Shown here: piece after piece, positions 54,265-63,937 of the stretch
Layout: each line of letters begins with the position of its first letter
How positions within the stretch are numbered: the first letter of the stretch is position 1
Origin: Maricaulis sp965228215
Lineage (GTDB): Bacteria; Pseudomonadota; Alphaproteobacteria; Caulobacterales; Maricaulaceae
DNA: 64,000 bases
Reading direction: 5' to 3'
NCBI GenBank assembly: GCA_965228215.1
Contig: OZ245800.1
Coordinates: 310,001 to 374,000, forward strand
Notes under the pieces: model-generated
The model's database searches: none
Told to the model about the DNA's origin: nothing
What the model saw: only the letters and a program-made list of their open reading frames with translations
Translations under genes and position numbers: made by a program

Positions 54265-55163
54265 TCCGCGGCCTCCAGTGCTGCGCGCTCGCTGGCGACC
54301 CAAGCCTCCGCGCAGCCCTTGGCCAGTTCGCGCACGCGGGCGATCCAGCTGGCGCGCTCGGCCACGGAAATGGCGCCGCGGGCATCCACCAGATTGAACA
54401 GGTGGGAGGCTTTCAGGCAGTAATCATAGGCCGGCAGTGGCAACGGCTTGTCCAGCGCCAGCAAAGCCTTGCACTGTTCGGCGGCCTCTTCGAACCAGCG
54501 GGTCAGCGTATCGACCTGGGCATGTTCGAAATTGTATTCGGAATACTGGCGCTCGGCTTCCTGGAAGACGTCGCCGTATTTCAGGGCCTGGTCTCCCTTG
54601 GCTCCGTTGAAGTTGAGGTCGTAGACATTCTCGACGCCCTGCACATACATCGCCAGGCGTTCCAGACCGTAGGTCAGCTCACCGGAGACGAGGTCGACAT
54701 CCAGACCGCCCACCTGCTGGAAATAGGTAAACTGGCTGACTTCCATTCCGTCACACCAGACTTCCCAGCCCAGACCCCAGGCGCCCACAGTCGGGTTCTC
54801 CCAGTCATCCTCGACGAAACGCACATCATGCAGATTGCGGTCGATGCCGATGGCGTCGAGCGAGCCGAGATAAAGGTCCTGGATATCCGCCGGGCACGGC
54901 TTCAGGAGGACCTGGAACTGGTAGTAATGCTGCAGCCGGTTCGGGTTCTCGCCATAGCGGCCGTCTGCCGGGCGGCGCGAGGGCTGGACATAGGCAGCGC
55001 GCCACGGGCGCGGCCCCAGCGAACGCAGCGTCGTGGCCGGGTGAAGCGTGCCGGCACCAACCTCGACATCATAGGGCTGCAGGATCGCGCAACCCTTGCT
55101 CGCCCAATACGTCTGCAGACGGAGGATCAATTCCTGGAAGGACGGGGCGTTTTCAGTCGACAT
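54261..55163 (-). CDS. glyQ: Glycyl-tRNA synthetase alpha subunit
   Basis: The catalytic class II aminoacyl-tRNA synthetase subunit, 300 aa from the Met at 55163 (MSTENAPSFQELILRLQ). Seen: GCAILQPYDVEVGAGTLHPATTLR, PSRRPADGRYGENPNRLQHYYQFQV (motif 2 region) and GWEVWCDGMEVSQFTYFQQVGG. Full-length compared with E. coli (303 aa). It heads the glyQ-GFA-glyS-ppdK unit; the 278-base gap before it contains several inverted repeats that could form a leader. Confidence 0.96.
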   Translation of the reverse strand: MSTENAPSFQELILRLQTYWASKGCAILQPYDVEVGAGTLHPATTLRSLGPRPWRAAYVQPSRRPADGRYGENPNRLQHYYQFQVLLKPCPADIQDLYLGSLDAIGIDRNLHDVRFVEDDWENPTVGAWGLGWEVWCDGMEVSQFTYFQQVGGLDVDLVSGELTYGLERLAMYVQGVENVYDLNFNGAKGDQALKYGDVFQEAERQYSEYNFEHAQVDTLTRWFEEAAEQCKALLALDKPLPLPAYDYCLKASHLFNLVDARGAISVAERASWIARVRELAKGCAEAWVASERAALEAAE

Positions 55164-55307
55164 GGCTTGCGATCCGGACCGGGCGGAAGGGATGGAGTTT
55201 CGCGCGGACACTAGGCGTCTGCGCCCCTTTATTCAAGCGGACCGATGCGCTCGATTTTGCACTGCAGCAGATGGGGCACAATCGCGTGATTCATCGCGCC
55301 GCTTTTC

Positions 55308-55420
55308 CCGGAAGAGGCCGGACCTGTTCCGGCCGATATCCGGGGCTTACCGGGAGGATAAGGCAGGCAAGCGCTGGTGAGCCCCGGCCTTCGCGCGGAA
55401 CACGTCCGCGCTCAGCCGGG
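55308..55420 (-). other. Structured leader/intergenic region before glyQ
   Basis: The 278-base gap 55164-55441 has no supported gene. Within it are stems GGCCGG / CCGGCC (near 55316-55345) and GCGCGGA-ACACG-TCCGCGC (55393-55411). An outer pair CCCGGC (55383-55388) / GCCGGG (55415-55420) lengthens that hairpin. It might be a leader for glyQ or a terminator-like structure of the upstream methyltransferase. No riboswitch motif could be recognised by eye. Confidence 0.4.
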
Positions 55421-55441
55421 AAAAGTGATTTCGAGTATTTG

Positions 55442-56170
55442 CTACCCGAGATCGATCACCGCGCGGCCGCGCAGGATCGCATCGGCTTCGGGTGTGTGCG
55501 GGTCCGGGCCGTCATCGTGCAGGACCAGGGGCGCGAGCAGGCGCAGCGGGGCCCTGCCGCCCAGCCGGGCCGTGACCAGAACCCGTTTGGCATCGCGGCC
55601 TGCGTGCGGCAGCACGGGTTTGATCGCGATCGAGCCAAAGGATGGTGCGAGCGCCGCTACAATGTCGGCGAGTTTGTCGGCGCGATGGATGAGAGTCAGC
55701 CGGCCCTTGGCGCGGAGGCATTTCGCGGCGGAGGAAATCCAGCTGGCCAGGGGCGTGTCACCGGACAGCCAGGCGCGCTGTTTGCCGGCCTTGGGGGTGC
55801 GCAGGGCCGAGGGATCATCGAAGAAGGGCGGATTGAAGAAGACCTGGTGAGCTTCGAGATCATCACCCGGTGCGGCAATATCCGCCTCGCGGATCTCCAC
55901 CTGGTCCTGCAGGTCATTACGCGCAGCATTGCCCACGGCGAGGGCCGCAGCAGCCGGGTCGATCTCGACACCGGTGAAGCGGCAGGTCTCCAGCCGGCTG
56001 GCGGCACAGAGTAATGCCGCACCGGGACCGCAACCGAACTCGACGAGGTGCTGGCCCGGCTCCGCCGCCAGGCTCGCGGCCAGGAGAACGGCGTCCATGC
56101 CTGCACGATACCCGTCCTCGCTCTGCACGAGGGCGATACGGCCATCGAGGAATTTGTCCGGCGCAGACAC
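55442..56170 (-). CDS. tRNA1(Val) adenine-N6 methyltransferase-like protein (TrmN6/YfiC)
   Basis: A 242-aa SAM-dependent methyltransferase. LVEFGCGPGAALL is the SAM-binding motif I, TGVEIDPAAAALA motif II, and FFNPPFFDD the N-P-P-F catalytic motif for N6-adenine methylation. The N-terminal DGYRAGMDAVLLAA is typical of TrmN6. Relatives methylate A37 of tRNA-Val. It is 2 bases after the DUF2007 gene. Confidence 0.87.
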   Translation of the reverse strand: MSAPDKFLDGRIALVQSEDGYRAGMDAVLLAASLAAEPGQHLVEFGCGPGAALLCAASRLETCRFTGVEIDPAAAALAVGNAARNDLQDQVEIREADIAAPGDDLEAHQVFFNPPFFDDPSALRTPKAGKQRAWLSGDTPLASWISSAAKCLRAKGRLTLIHRADKLADIVAALAPSFGSIAIKPVLPHAGRDAKRVLVTARLGGRAPLRLLAPLVLHDDGPDPHTPEADAILRGRAVIDLG

Positions 56171-56172
56171 GC

Positions 56173-56388
56173 CTATTCGTCGTCCTGGAGATTCTCGTCG
56201 AGCAGGCGCTTGGCCGCATCGACATCCTCGTCCGGCACCATGATGCGGCGCTGGATAAAAGGCACGGCACCGCCATGCAGACCCGCCATGCCGTCATCGA
56301 GCGTGACGGCCGTGATTCCGGCGCTGGAGAGCAGGCTTTCGGCATAGGAAAGCCGGACCGGATTATTCGTCCGCAGTACTTCTTTCAC
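56173..56388 (-). CDS. DUF2007 family small protein
   Basis: About 71 aa. The GTG at 56388 gives MKEVLRTNNPVRLSYAESLL, the conserved start of the DUF2007 (putative signal transducing) family; FIQRRIMVPDEDVDAAKRLL is its C-terminal block. The frame remains open upstream to 56463 without similarity. Co-directional with and 2 bases before the methyltransferase; divergent from the polyprenyl synthase gene. Confidence 0.82.
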   Translation of the reverse strand: MKEVLRTNNPVRLSYAESLLSSAGITAVTLDDGMAGLHGGAVPFIQRRIMVPDEDVDAAKRLLDENLQDDE

Positions 56389-56495
56389 GACAGTGTGTGC
56401 TCCTGCGCTGTTATGCCACCGCCCTCGCGGCTTGCGGGGGCGGGTTCGGATTTCTATTGTCACGCTGTTTCTACAGGCTTCAAGAGGTCTCCAGA

Positions 56496-57527
56496 GTGGA
56501 CAGCATGGTGAGCGCGCCGACGAAGGCCATCGCGCCGGAACGCGCCGAGGCGAATGCTGCTGAACGGCTCGCCACTCTAGCCTATGCGGACATGCGCCGC
56601 ATTGATGCGATCATCCTGGATCGCATGCAGAGCCATGTGCCGCTGATTCCGGAATTGTCCCGTTATCTCATCGAGGCTGGCGGCAAGCGCGTGCGCCCGA
56701 TGATCACGATCGCCGCGGCAAACATGCTCGGCTATCGCGAGGACTCCCCGATCAAACTGGCCGCCGCCGTTGAGTTTATTCACACCGCCACCCTGCTCCA
56801 TGATGATGTCGTGGACGAGAGCGGCATGCGGCGCGGCAAGACCGCCGCGAATCTCATCTGGGGCAATGCCTCCAGCGTGCTGGTGGGCGATTTCCTGTTC
56901 GCGCGCTCCTTCTCGCTGATGGTCGAGGCAGGCTCCATGCGCGCCCTGGGCGTGTTGTCGAACGCTGCCTCCACGATCGCCGAGGGCGAAGTCCGGCAAT
57001 TGTCGGCCGTCCGGGATATCGGCGTCTCGGTCGAGACCTATATGGACATCATCGAGGCCAAGACCGCGGCGCTGTTCGCAGCAGCTTCGGAAGTCTCCGG
57101 CATCGTCGCCGGCCGGTCCGATACCGAGATCGCAGCACTGAATACCTATGGCCGCGAACTTGGCCTGGCCTTCCAGCTGGTCGATGACGCGCTCGATTAT
57201 GGCGGCCGCGAAGCCAAGCTCGGCAAGTCTGTGGGCGATGATTTCCGCGAGGGCAAGGTCACCCTGCCGGTCGCGCTCTGCCTGCGGCACGCTGACGAGG
57301 CCGAAGCCGGCTTCTGGAAACGTGTCATCGCGGACAAGGACCAGCGCGACGGCGATTTCGAGAAAGCTCTCGCCTGCATGGAAGAGCACGGCTCCATCGA
57401 CGCGACCATCAACGCAGCCCGCACCCATGCCGACCGGTCCCGCCGGGCGCTGGAAATCTTCCCCGCCAATGAATGGCGCGAAGCGCTGGAAGACCTCGCC
57501 GACTTCGTGGTCGACCGGGCCTACTAG
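56496..57527 (+). CDS. Polyprenyl (octa/deca-prenyl) diphosphate synthase
   Basis: A trans-isoprenyl diphosphate synthase of about 343 aa that probably makes the side chain of ubiquinone. First Asp-rich motif LLHDDVVDESGMRRG (DDxxD) and second LVDDALDYGG (DDxxD) are intact. GGKRVRPMITIAAANML is the IPP-binding region, and ADFVVDRAY ends the protein. GTG at 56496 has AGAGG 8 bases before it; ATG at 56505 is an alternative with a poorer spacing. Chain length cannot be predicted from sequence alone. Confidence 0.9.
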   Translation: MDSMVSAPTKAIAPERAEANAAERLATLAYADMRRIDAIILDRMQSHVPLIPELSRYLIEAGGKRVRPMITIAAANMLGYREDSPIKLAAAVEFIHTATLLHDDVVDESGMRRGKTAANLIWGNASSVLVGDFLFARSFSLMVEAGSMRALGVLSNAASTIAEGEVRQLSAVRDIGVSVETYMDIIEAKTAALFAAASEVSGIVAGRSDTEIAALNTYGRELGLAFQLVDDALDYGGREAKLGKSVGDDFREGKVTLPVALCLRHADEAEAGFWKRVIADKDQRDGDFEKALACMEEHGSIDATINAARTHADRSRRALEIFPANEWREALEDLADFVVDRAY

Positions 57528-57545
57528 TCCACAAATCTCAAACCG

Positions 57546-58559
57546 TCAGAGGGTGACATCCTCGCCGGCCTCGCGGGCGCGGCGCCGGATCGTGCGATGG
57601 ATCATCGTGAACCCGGCCGTACCCACGATGAAAACGCCCAGTTTCAGGGCGCAGGGACCGTAATGTCCCGCCAGGGCGAGCACCGCGCAGGCCAGGCTCA
57701 ACGCACCCCAGTGCAGGGCGACTGCGCGATGCGATTTCCCCGTGCGCAGCAGCAGCTGGTAGGCATGCGCGCGGTGTGCGGAGAAGAGGCGTCGACCCGC
57801 GCGCGCCCGGGCCGCCATCGTCAGCAGGACATCACCCAGGAGCGGCATGATCAGGAGCGGCGCGAGCCAGACGGTGCCGCTTTCCGACTGCGTGACCCAG
57901 AACAGGACCAGGCCCGCGAAAAGCACCGAGGCGCCCAGCGAACCGACATCGCCGGCAAACAGACGTCCGCGCTCGGCCAGGATCGGCGCGTTGAGCACCG
58001 AGAAACCGGCCAGCGCAGCTGCCAGGGCCAGGCTTGTCCCAGCCACCATACCGTCCGCCATGAAACCCAGCGCGAGACAGGCCGGGATCAGGCTGGCCGC
58101 CATGATGCCGTCGGACCCGTCCATGAAATTGACCGCATTGGCCGTAGTGAAAACCCAGAGTGCCGTACCGAGCAGACCGATGATCCAGGGCAGGCTGATG
58201 CCGAGATCCGTCACCGGGCCGATACTGGCGGCCAGGCCCAAGCTGATCCCGGTCAGGACGAGAAATTTGAAGCGTTCGGTGAGGGTCGCCAGATCATCCA
58301 GAAGACCCAGGAGCGCTGCCAGACCGGCAAAGATCATGATCGCATTCCGCGCGGCCAATTCGAACGGGGTGCCGGCCGGTAGAAGCAACATCGCCATCAG
58401 CGTGGCCACCAGAATGCCCAGCCCGCCGCCGCGTGGTGTCGGCACGGTATGGCTGGACCGGCTGTTGGGATGGTCGAGGATGCGCAAACGCATGACCAGG
58501 CCGGCCGTCGCGAGCGCGACAACAAAACTGATCGGCAGGATCCAGGCCAGCGCCATCAT
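57546..58559 (-). CDS. MraY/WecA-family UDP-sugar:undecaprenyl-phosphate transferase
   Basis: A 337-aa multi-pass membrane enzyme of the Glyco_transf_4 family with about ten helices. Conserved signatures: LLDDLATL (DDxx), NAVNFMDGSDG, FAGDVGSLG and HRAHAYQ (the H-x-H-x-Y-Q of WecA-like members). The substrate is probably a UDP-N-acetylhexosamine on undecaprenyl phosphate, starting a glycan. The stop overlaps ispE by 4 bases in one operon: TPR-ispE-transferase order on the minus strand. Confidence 0.88.
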   Translation of the reverse strand: MMALAWILPISFVVALATAGLVMRLRILDHPNSRSSHTVPTPRGGGLGILVATLMAMLLLPAGTPFELAARNAIMIFAGLAALLGLLDDLATLTERFKFLVLTGISLGLAASIGPVTDLGISLPWIIGLLGTALWVFTTANAVNFMDGSDGIMAASLIPACLALGFMADGMVAGTSLALAAALAGFSVLNAPILAERGRLFAGDVGSLGASVLFAGLVLFWVTQSESGTVWLAPLLIMPLLGDVLLTMAARARAGRRLFSAHRAHAYQLLLRTGKSHRAVALHWGALSLACAVLALAGHYGPCALKLGVFIVGTAGFTMIHRTIRRRAREAGEDVTL

Positions 58560-59431
58560 TCCGTCCAGACGAGTTCACCATGGTCGAAACCGGCGAGCCC
58601 GACTTCGATTCCGAACCCGTCATACGCATCGGCAGCGATCTCGGCCAGTTCCCCGTTTTCGAAAATGGCGAAACAGCTCGCACCCGAACCGGACATGCGC
58701 GCCAGTTCGACGCCGCGCTGCTCCTTGAGCCATTTCAGCGTCTTGCCGATGGATTTTTCGATCTGGCGGGCGGGTGCTTCCAGATGATTGGGTTCGCGGG
58801 CCAGCCAGTCCAGCGTGTCCTGGGTGACCGGTTTGGCCTCGATCAGCGGGCCGGGTTCACCGCGATCAAAACGCGCAAACACGTCTGCGGTCGAGACAGC
58901 GACGCCCGGATTGACCAGGGCCGCGCTGAAGGCGGGGAAGCGCGGCAGGAGTTCGATCCATTCACCGATACCGCGCATGCGCAGCGGGCGGGAGTACACA
59001 CACGCCGGAACGTCAGCGCCTAGGTCCAGCGCCAACGTGGCGAGCTCGTCGAGATCCATACCCAAATCCCAGAGCTGGTTGAGCGCGCGCAAGGTCGCTG
59101 CAGCGTCAGCGGAACCGCCGCCGAGACCGGAGGCGATCGGGATTTCCTTATTGAGATGGATCACCGCACCGCGATCGAGACCGGCCTTGTCCTGCAGCAG
59201 CCGCGCAGCGCGAAGAACGAGATTATTCTCTTCCTCGACCAGATCCTCGGCGGCCGGTCCGGACATGGACATCATCAGCGCGACTTCCTCGCGCACCGTG
59301 ATGCTGTCGCCCCAGTCAGCGAAAGTAACCAGGCTGTCCAGCGGGTGATAGCCGTCCTCGCGCGCCTGTCCTACTCGCAGGGAGAGATTCACCTTGGCGG
59401 GTGCGAATTCGGTAATGCTGTCTGTCGTCAC
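58556..59431 (-). CDS. ispE: 4-diphosphocytidyl-2-C-methyl-D-erythritol kinase
   Basis: GHMP kinase of the MEP isoprenoid pathway; phosphorylates CDP-ME at the 2-OH. 291 aa. FAPAKVNLSLRVGQAREDGYHPLDSL near the N-terminus, the GHMP glycine loop IPIASGLGGGSADAAA (about 113-128), and the C-terminal SGSGASCFAIF motif. Overlaps both the transferase and TPR genes by 4 bases, so tightly coupled. It feeds the isoprenoid supply for the adjacent polyprenyl synthase. Confidence 0.95.
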   Translation of the reverse strand: MTTDSITEFAPAKVNLSLRVGQAREDGYHPLDSLVTFADWGDSITVREEVALMMSMSGPAAEDLVEEENNLVLRAARLLQDKAGLDRGAVIHLNKEIPIASGLGGGSADAAATLRALNQLWDLGMDLDELATLALDLGADVPACVYSRPLRMRGIGEWIELLPRFPAFSAALVNPGVAVSTADVFARFDRGEPGPLIEAKPVTQDTLDWLAREPNHLEAPARQIEKSIGKTLKWLKEQRGVELARMSGSGASCFAIFENGELAEIAADAYDGFGIEVGLAGFDHGELVWTE

Positions 59432-61143
59432 TGATCCTGGGCCTCGGCTGCATTCGCCTCTTGCCGCGCCATCGCAGTTTCTTCGCGCGCAGGCAAGCCC
59501 GAACGCAGGCGCTCTTCCAGTGCGACGCGCTCATCCTCATCGGGTTCGAGATCCAGCGCTCGGCGCCACTGGAAGCCGGCTTCCAGCATGCGGCCGACCC
59601 GCCAATAGGCGTCACCGAGATGGAAGTTCGACGTGGCGCTGCCCGGGTCGAGTTCCGCAGCGCGCTCCAGTTCCGTGACCGCATTGTCGTAATCGCCGAG
59701 GCGGTAATAGGCCCAGCCCAGGCTGTCGATGATGTGAGCGGAATCCGGGGACAGTTCGGCGGCGCGGCGGATCATGTCCATCGCCTCGTCGAGGCGCTCA
59801 CCGCGATCGACCCAGATATAGCCGAGATAATTGAGCACTTCCGCCTCGTCGGGCGAGAGTTCCAGCGCGGTCTGGAATTCAGGCTCCGCGAGATCCCAGC
59901 GATCGATGGTGTCGAGGCAGGCCGCGCGGAAATAATGATAGCGCCAGTCCGCCGGATCGCCCTCGGCCGAACGCTGTTCGATCACGCCGCCATAGATGTC
60001 GGCGGCCTCGGCGCATTGCGACTGCACGCGCAGGAGATCGGCCAGGATCAGCCGGGCCTCGATCTCGTTGGACTCGGCGACCAGCTCGCGCGCCATGAGG
60101 GTCGCCGCTTCCATCTGGTCGAGACGGGCCATCAGCCAGATCCGGTCAACCTGGGCGGCGAGGGCAAAGGGTCCGGTCTGCACCGCGGCATATTCGTTGA
60201 GCGCGGCATTGGGCAGGCCGATCCGCTGCAGCATTTCACCGAGCTGGATGCGCGCCGGCGCGAAGTCAGGGTCGAGGCGCTGGATAATGCGCAGATAGAG
60301 CACGCTCAGATCGCCGGTACCGCGCGCGATCTCGTTATTGATCGGCCCCAGCGCAGCGCGTGCGGCGGACTGGGCGGCCGTTAGCGGACGCGGCGGCGCG
60401 CCACCGGCATCGAGGCGGGCGAGGGCCGCAGAGATGCTACGTTCGGCCGGCGTCGCCGAGAGATATCCCTGATAGAGGCCGCGTGCCTCATCCGTCTCGC
60501 CGCGCTGTTCCAGGAAGACACCGAAATTCTCGGTGACCATGCGCGTGCTGAAGGCGGTGAAAATTGCCGAGCGATAGGCCTGGCGGGCCTGTTCGTCGCG
60601 GCCACCAGCAGCGAAAAGCATCGCCTGGTGCAGGCCGGTGAAGGGAATGTAGTCCGTCGGCACAAGCATCGACTCGGCCTCGGACAGCGCCTCGTCGGTG
60701 CGGCGGGCACCGAGCAGCGCCCAGTGCATCAGGATGTCGTGCACATAACGGTCAAAGCGTCGGCTGGAATTCTCGTCGAGCAATTGATAGGCGCGGGCAT
60801 AGCGGCCGTGATGCATGTGATCCGCGGCGAGATAGAGAATGGCCAGCGGTGCTACACCACCATCCACCATGCTCTGGCGGGCATAGTCGGCCGCGCGATC
60901 CATTTCGCCGGCCAGCAGGGCGGTGATGAAGGCGCGATCGGCCAGCACCGTGTCGCCCGGCGAACGGGCCAGCGCCTCGGCGTAGAAATCCGCAGCGCCC
61001 TGGGCATCCCGATTCACACCGGCATAGCGCGCAGCGAGGAAGGCGCCATAGGCAGATGGCGGCGGCTCCGACTGGGTGGAGACGCACGAGACCAGACCCG
61101 TGCTGAGCGCCAGGACGGCGGGGATACGCAGGTAACGCTTCAT
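59428..61143 (-). CDS. TPR-repeat lipoprotein
   Basis: A 571-aa exported protein. The N-terminus MKRYLRIPAVLALSTGLVSC has a lipobox ending Cys20, so it is probably a lipoprotein. The rest consists of tetratricopeptide repeats, clearest at about 410-520 (PEFQTALELSPDEAEVLNYLG, AAELSPDSAHIIDSLGWAYY, AAELDPGSATSNFHLGDAYW). Probably a protein-protein scaffold in the periplasm. The 4-base overlap with ispE makes it the head of that operon. Partner unknown. Confidence 0.85.
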   Translation of the reverse strand: MKRYLRIPAVLALSTGLVSCVSTQSEPPPSAYGAFLAARYAGVNRDAQGAADFYAEALARSPGDTVLADRAFITALLAGEMDRAADYARQSMVDGGVAPLAILYLAADHMHHGRYARAYQLLDENSSRRFDRYVHDILMHWALLGARRTDEALSEAESMLVPTDYIPFTGLHQAMLFAAGGRDEQARQAYRSAIFTAFSTRMVTENFGVFLEQRGETDEARGLYQGYLSATPAERSISAALARLDAGGAPPRPLTAAQSAARAALGPINNEIARGTGDLSVLYLRIIQRLDPDFAPARIQLGEMLQRIGLPNAALNEYAAVQTGPFALAAQVDRIWLMARLDQMEAATLMARELVAESNEIEARLILADLLRVQSQCAEAADIYGGVIEQRSAEGDPADWRYHYFRAACLDTIDRWDLAEPEFQTALELSPDEAEVLNYLGYIWVDRGERLDEAMDMIRRAAELSPDSAHIIDSLGWAYYRLGDYDNAVTELERAAELDPGSATSNFHLGDAYWRVGRMLEAGFQWRRALDLEPDEDERVALEERLRSGLPAREETAMARQEANAAEAQDQ

Positions 61144-61197
61144 CCCGCCATGCTCGCCCTACCGCGCGCCGGACGCAAGGGCCCGGCGCTGCGCTGG

Positions 61198-62871
61198 TTA
61201 CATGTTGGCGTACATCGGACCGCCACCGCCTTCCGGCGTGGTCCAGTTGATGTTCTGGTTCGGATCCTTGATGTCGCAGGTTTTGCAGTGCACGCAGTTC
61301 TGCGCATTGATCTGGAAGCGCTGTTCGCCGCTGTCCTCGTCCTCGATCCACTCATAGACACCGGCCGGGCAATAGCGCGTCGACGGGCCGGCGAATTCAC
61401 CGAGCTCGGAGACCTTCTGCAGCGCTTCATCGCTCAGCTGGAGGTGAATCGGCTGGTCTTCCTCGTGATTGGTGTTCGAGATGAAAACCGAGGAGAGACG
61501 ATCAAAGGTCAGCACACCGTCCGGCTTGGGATAGTCGATCGGCTTGAACTTGCTGGCCGGCTGCAGGCTCTCGGCGTCGCTCTTGCCATGTTTCATCGTA
61601 CCGAAGGGCGAGAAATTGCCGAACAGGGTCGTCATCCACATGTCGATACCACCGAGGGCGATACCGATGACCGTGCCGAATTTCGACCAAAGCGGCTTGG
61701 CGTTGCGCACGCGCTTGAGATCCTTGGCGACCCAGGAATTCTCGTAGGCGGACTGATAGTCCTCCAGCGTATCGTGCTGACGATCAGACTGCATGGCGGC
61801 AAAGGCGCTCTCGGCGGCCAGCATGCCGGTCTTCATCGCGTTGTGGCTGCCCTTGATGCGCGGAACGTTCACGAAACCGGCGGAACAGCCGATCAGAGCG
61901 CCACCCGGGAAGGCCAGATCCGGTACGGACTGGTAACCGCCCTCGGTGATGGCGCGCGCGCCGTAGGACAGGCGTTCGCCGCCTTCCAGCACCTCGGCCA
62001 CGGCCGGGTGCGTCTTCATGCGCTGGAATTCCTCGAAGGGCGAGATGTAGGGATTCTTGTAGTTGAGATGGACGACAAAACCGATCGAGACGAGGTTGTC
62101 GCCGAAATGATACTGGAAGGAACCGCCGCCGGTTGAGTTGTCGAGCGGCCAGCCCATCGTGTGACGCACCATGCCCTTGCGATGGTTCTCCGGCTTCACG
62201 CGCCACAATTCCTTGAGGCCGATGCCGAATTTCGCCGGCTCCTTGCCCTCGTCGAGATTGAAACGGTCGATCAGTTTCTTGGCCAGCGAGCCGCGGGCGC
62301 CCTCACCGATCAGCGTGTACTTGCCGCGCAATTCCATGCCCGGCTGATGGCCGTCCTTGGCGCTGCCGTCGCGGGCCACACCGAAATCACCGGTCACGAC
62401 ACCCTTGATGACACCGTCTTCCTCGATCACGTCGGCGGCCGGGAAACCGGGATAGATCTCGACACCCATCGCCTCGGCCTGTTCACCCAGCCAGCGGCAG
62501 ACATTGGCCAGCGAGACGATGTAACAGCCGTGATTGCTCATCAGGGGCGGGAAAAGGAAGGTCGGCAGGCTGGCCGAACCGGCCGGTCCGAGAACCTGGA
62601 AAATGTCGGACGTGACCGGGTCTTCCAGCGGCGCACCGCGCTCCTGCCAGTCCGGGAAGAGTTCGTCGAGCGCCTTGGGATCAATAACGGCGCCGGAAAG
62701 AATGTGCGCGCCGACCTCGGCACCCTTTTCCAGGAGCGCGATGGAGATATCGGTACCGGCCTCGGCAGCGAGCTGCTTCAGGCGGATCGCAGCGGACAGG
62801 CCGGACGGACCGCCACCCACGATAACAACGTCATACTCCATGGACTCGCGTTCAATTGCGGCTTCGGTCAT
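61198..62871 (-). CDS. Electron-transfer flavoprotein-ubiquinone oxidoreductase
   Basis: Passes electrons from ETF to ubiquinone at the inner membrane. 557 aa. FAD-binding VVIVGGGPSGLSAAIRL is at about 14-30. The C-terminal 4Fe-4S domain has CPAGVYEW (first Cys) and NCVHCKTCDIKDP (three further cysteines), all four ligands present. GCSAGFVNVPRIKGSHNAMKTGMLAAES is typical. Separated by 54 bases from the TPR gene and divergent from the UDG gene. No ETF genes are in the window. Confidence 0.95.
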   Translation of the reverse strand: MTEAAIERESMEYDVVIVGGGPSGLSAAIRLKQLAAEAGTDISIALLEKGAEVGAHILSGAVIDPKALDELFPDWQERGAPLEDPVTSDIFQVLGPAGSASLPTFLFPPLMSNHGCYIVSLANVCRWLGEQAEAMGVEIYPGFPAADVIEEDGVIKGVVTGDFGVARDGSAKDGHQPGMELRGKYTLIGEGARGSLAKKLIDRFNLDEGKEPAKFGIGLKELWRVKPENHRKGMVRHTMGWPLDNSTGGGSFQYHFGDNLVSIGFVVHLNYKNPYISPFEEFQRMKTHPAVAEVLEGGERLSYGARAITEGGYQSVPDLAFPGGALIGCSAGFVNVPRIKGSHNAMKTGMLAAESAFAAMQSDRQHDTLEDYQSAYENSWVAKDLKRVRNAKPLWSKFGTVIGIALGGIDMWMTTLFGNFSPFGTMKHGKSDAESLQPASKFKPIDYPKPDGVLTFDRLSSVFISNTNHEEDQPIHLQLSDEALQKVSELGEFAGPSTRYCPAGVYEWIEDEDSGEQRFQINAQNCVHCKTCDIKDPNQNINWTTPEGGGGPMYANM

Positions 62872-63030
62872 TGATCGGCCACCCCTTTTCCCAGAATCAG
62901 CGCACCAGTCTCAGAAACAGCACAGGCCCGGCTTGCAGGCCAGTGCTCTTAGCTTAGGATTGATCACTCATCTAGCGCGTCCCGCGCCAGAGATCAAAGA
63001 ATTTACGTTGACGTTCACGTCAGGCTTAAC

Positions 63031-63897
63031 TTGACCCGCACCGCCCTCACCCCGTCCGAAGACAAGGCTCTCAAGGCGTTGATCGCCTGGTGGGAGGATG
63101 CGGGCCTGCAGCTCGACGAACCGGTCATACGGCCGCGCAAGGCGCCGGCACCGCGCCGGGCCGTGACGGAAACGGCGAGCCAGCCTTTCGACGATCCGGT
63201 CCGGCCGGTATCACCGCGCACAGCGCCGGTGCGCGCGGCCACGCCGGCTGCCGCGAAGGCTGCGGGTTTCGGTGACCGGGCGGCGGAGGGCCCTTCTTCC
63301 CGCGAGGTCGCCGCCGGCTGTTCCAGTCTCGAGGAGCTGCGCACCGCGATCGAGGGTTTCGAGGGTTGCGCTCTCAAGCGCACGGCGCGCAATACCGTGT
63401 TCGCGCGCGGCAATGACGCGGCGAAGATCATGATTGTCGGGGAAGCGCCCGGACGCGACGAGGATGAACAGGGCCTGCCCTTCGTCGGCCGGTCAGGACA
63501 ATTGCTGGACCGCATGTTCCAGTCGATCGGTCTGGGGCCCGACGATGTCTATATCTCCAACATCGTGAACTGGCGCCCGCCGGGCAATCGCAATCCAACC
63601 CAGGAAGAGATCGCCATCTGCCTGCCGCTGATCGAGCGGCATATCGCATTGAAGGCTCCGGAAATCCTCATCCTCACCGGCGGCGTGTCGGCGCAATCCC
63701 TGTTGCGCGTCGCGTCCGGGATCACCCGGGTCCGTGGGCAGTGGCACGCGTATGCGTTGAAGGATGCTGCCGGCGAAGTGACCGGCGCTGAAGTGAAAGC
63801 CATGCCGCTCTTCCACCCGTCCTATCTCCTGCGCCGGCCGGCCGAAAAACGCCTCGCCTGGGCAGACCTGCTGACCCTGCAGGCCGCGCTCGGCTGA
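63031..63897 (+). CDS. Uracil-DNA glycosylase, family 4/5 type
   Basis: Removes uracil from DNA as the first step of base excision repair. 288 aa from the TTG at 63031. The first 90 residues are a variable Pro/Ala-rich tail. The core has MIVGEAPGRDEDEQGLPFVGRSGQLLDRML-like (GEAPGRDEDEQGLPFVG), YISNIVNWRPPGNRNPT and MPLFHPSYLLR, the family motifs. A cysteine in FEGCALKRTA and others could hold the 4Fe-4S cluster seen in this family. Cluster ligands were not fully assigned. Confidence 0.9.
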   Translation: MTRTALTPSEDKALKALIAWWEDAGLQLDEPVIRPRKAPAPRRAVTETASQPFDDPVRPVSPRTAPVRAATPAAAKAAGFGDRAAEGPSSREVAAGCSSLEELRTAIEGFEGCALKRTARNTVFARGNDAAKIMIVGEAPGRDEDEQGLPFVGRSGQLLDRMFQSIGLGPDDVYISNIVNWRPPGNRNPTQEEIAICLPLIERHIALKAPEILILTGGVSAQSLLRVASGITRVRGQWHAYALKDAAGEVTGAEVKAMPLFHPSYLLRRPAEKRLAWADLLTLQAALG

Positions 63898-63937
63898 GCC
63901 GCGATCAACCCCTGGTGGGCGCGGTAATATTCTATGC

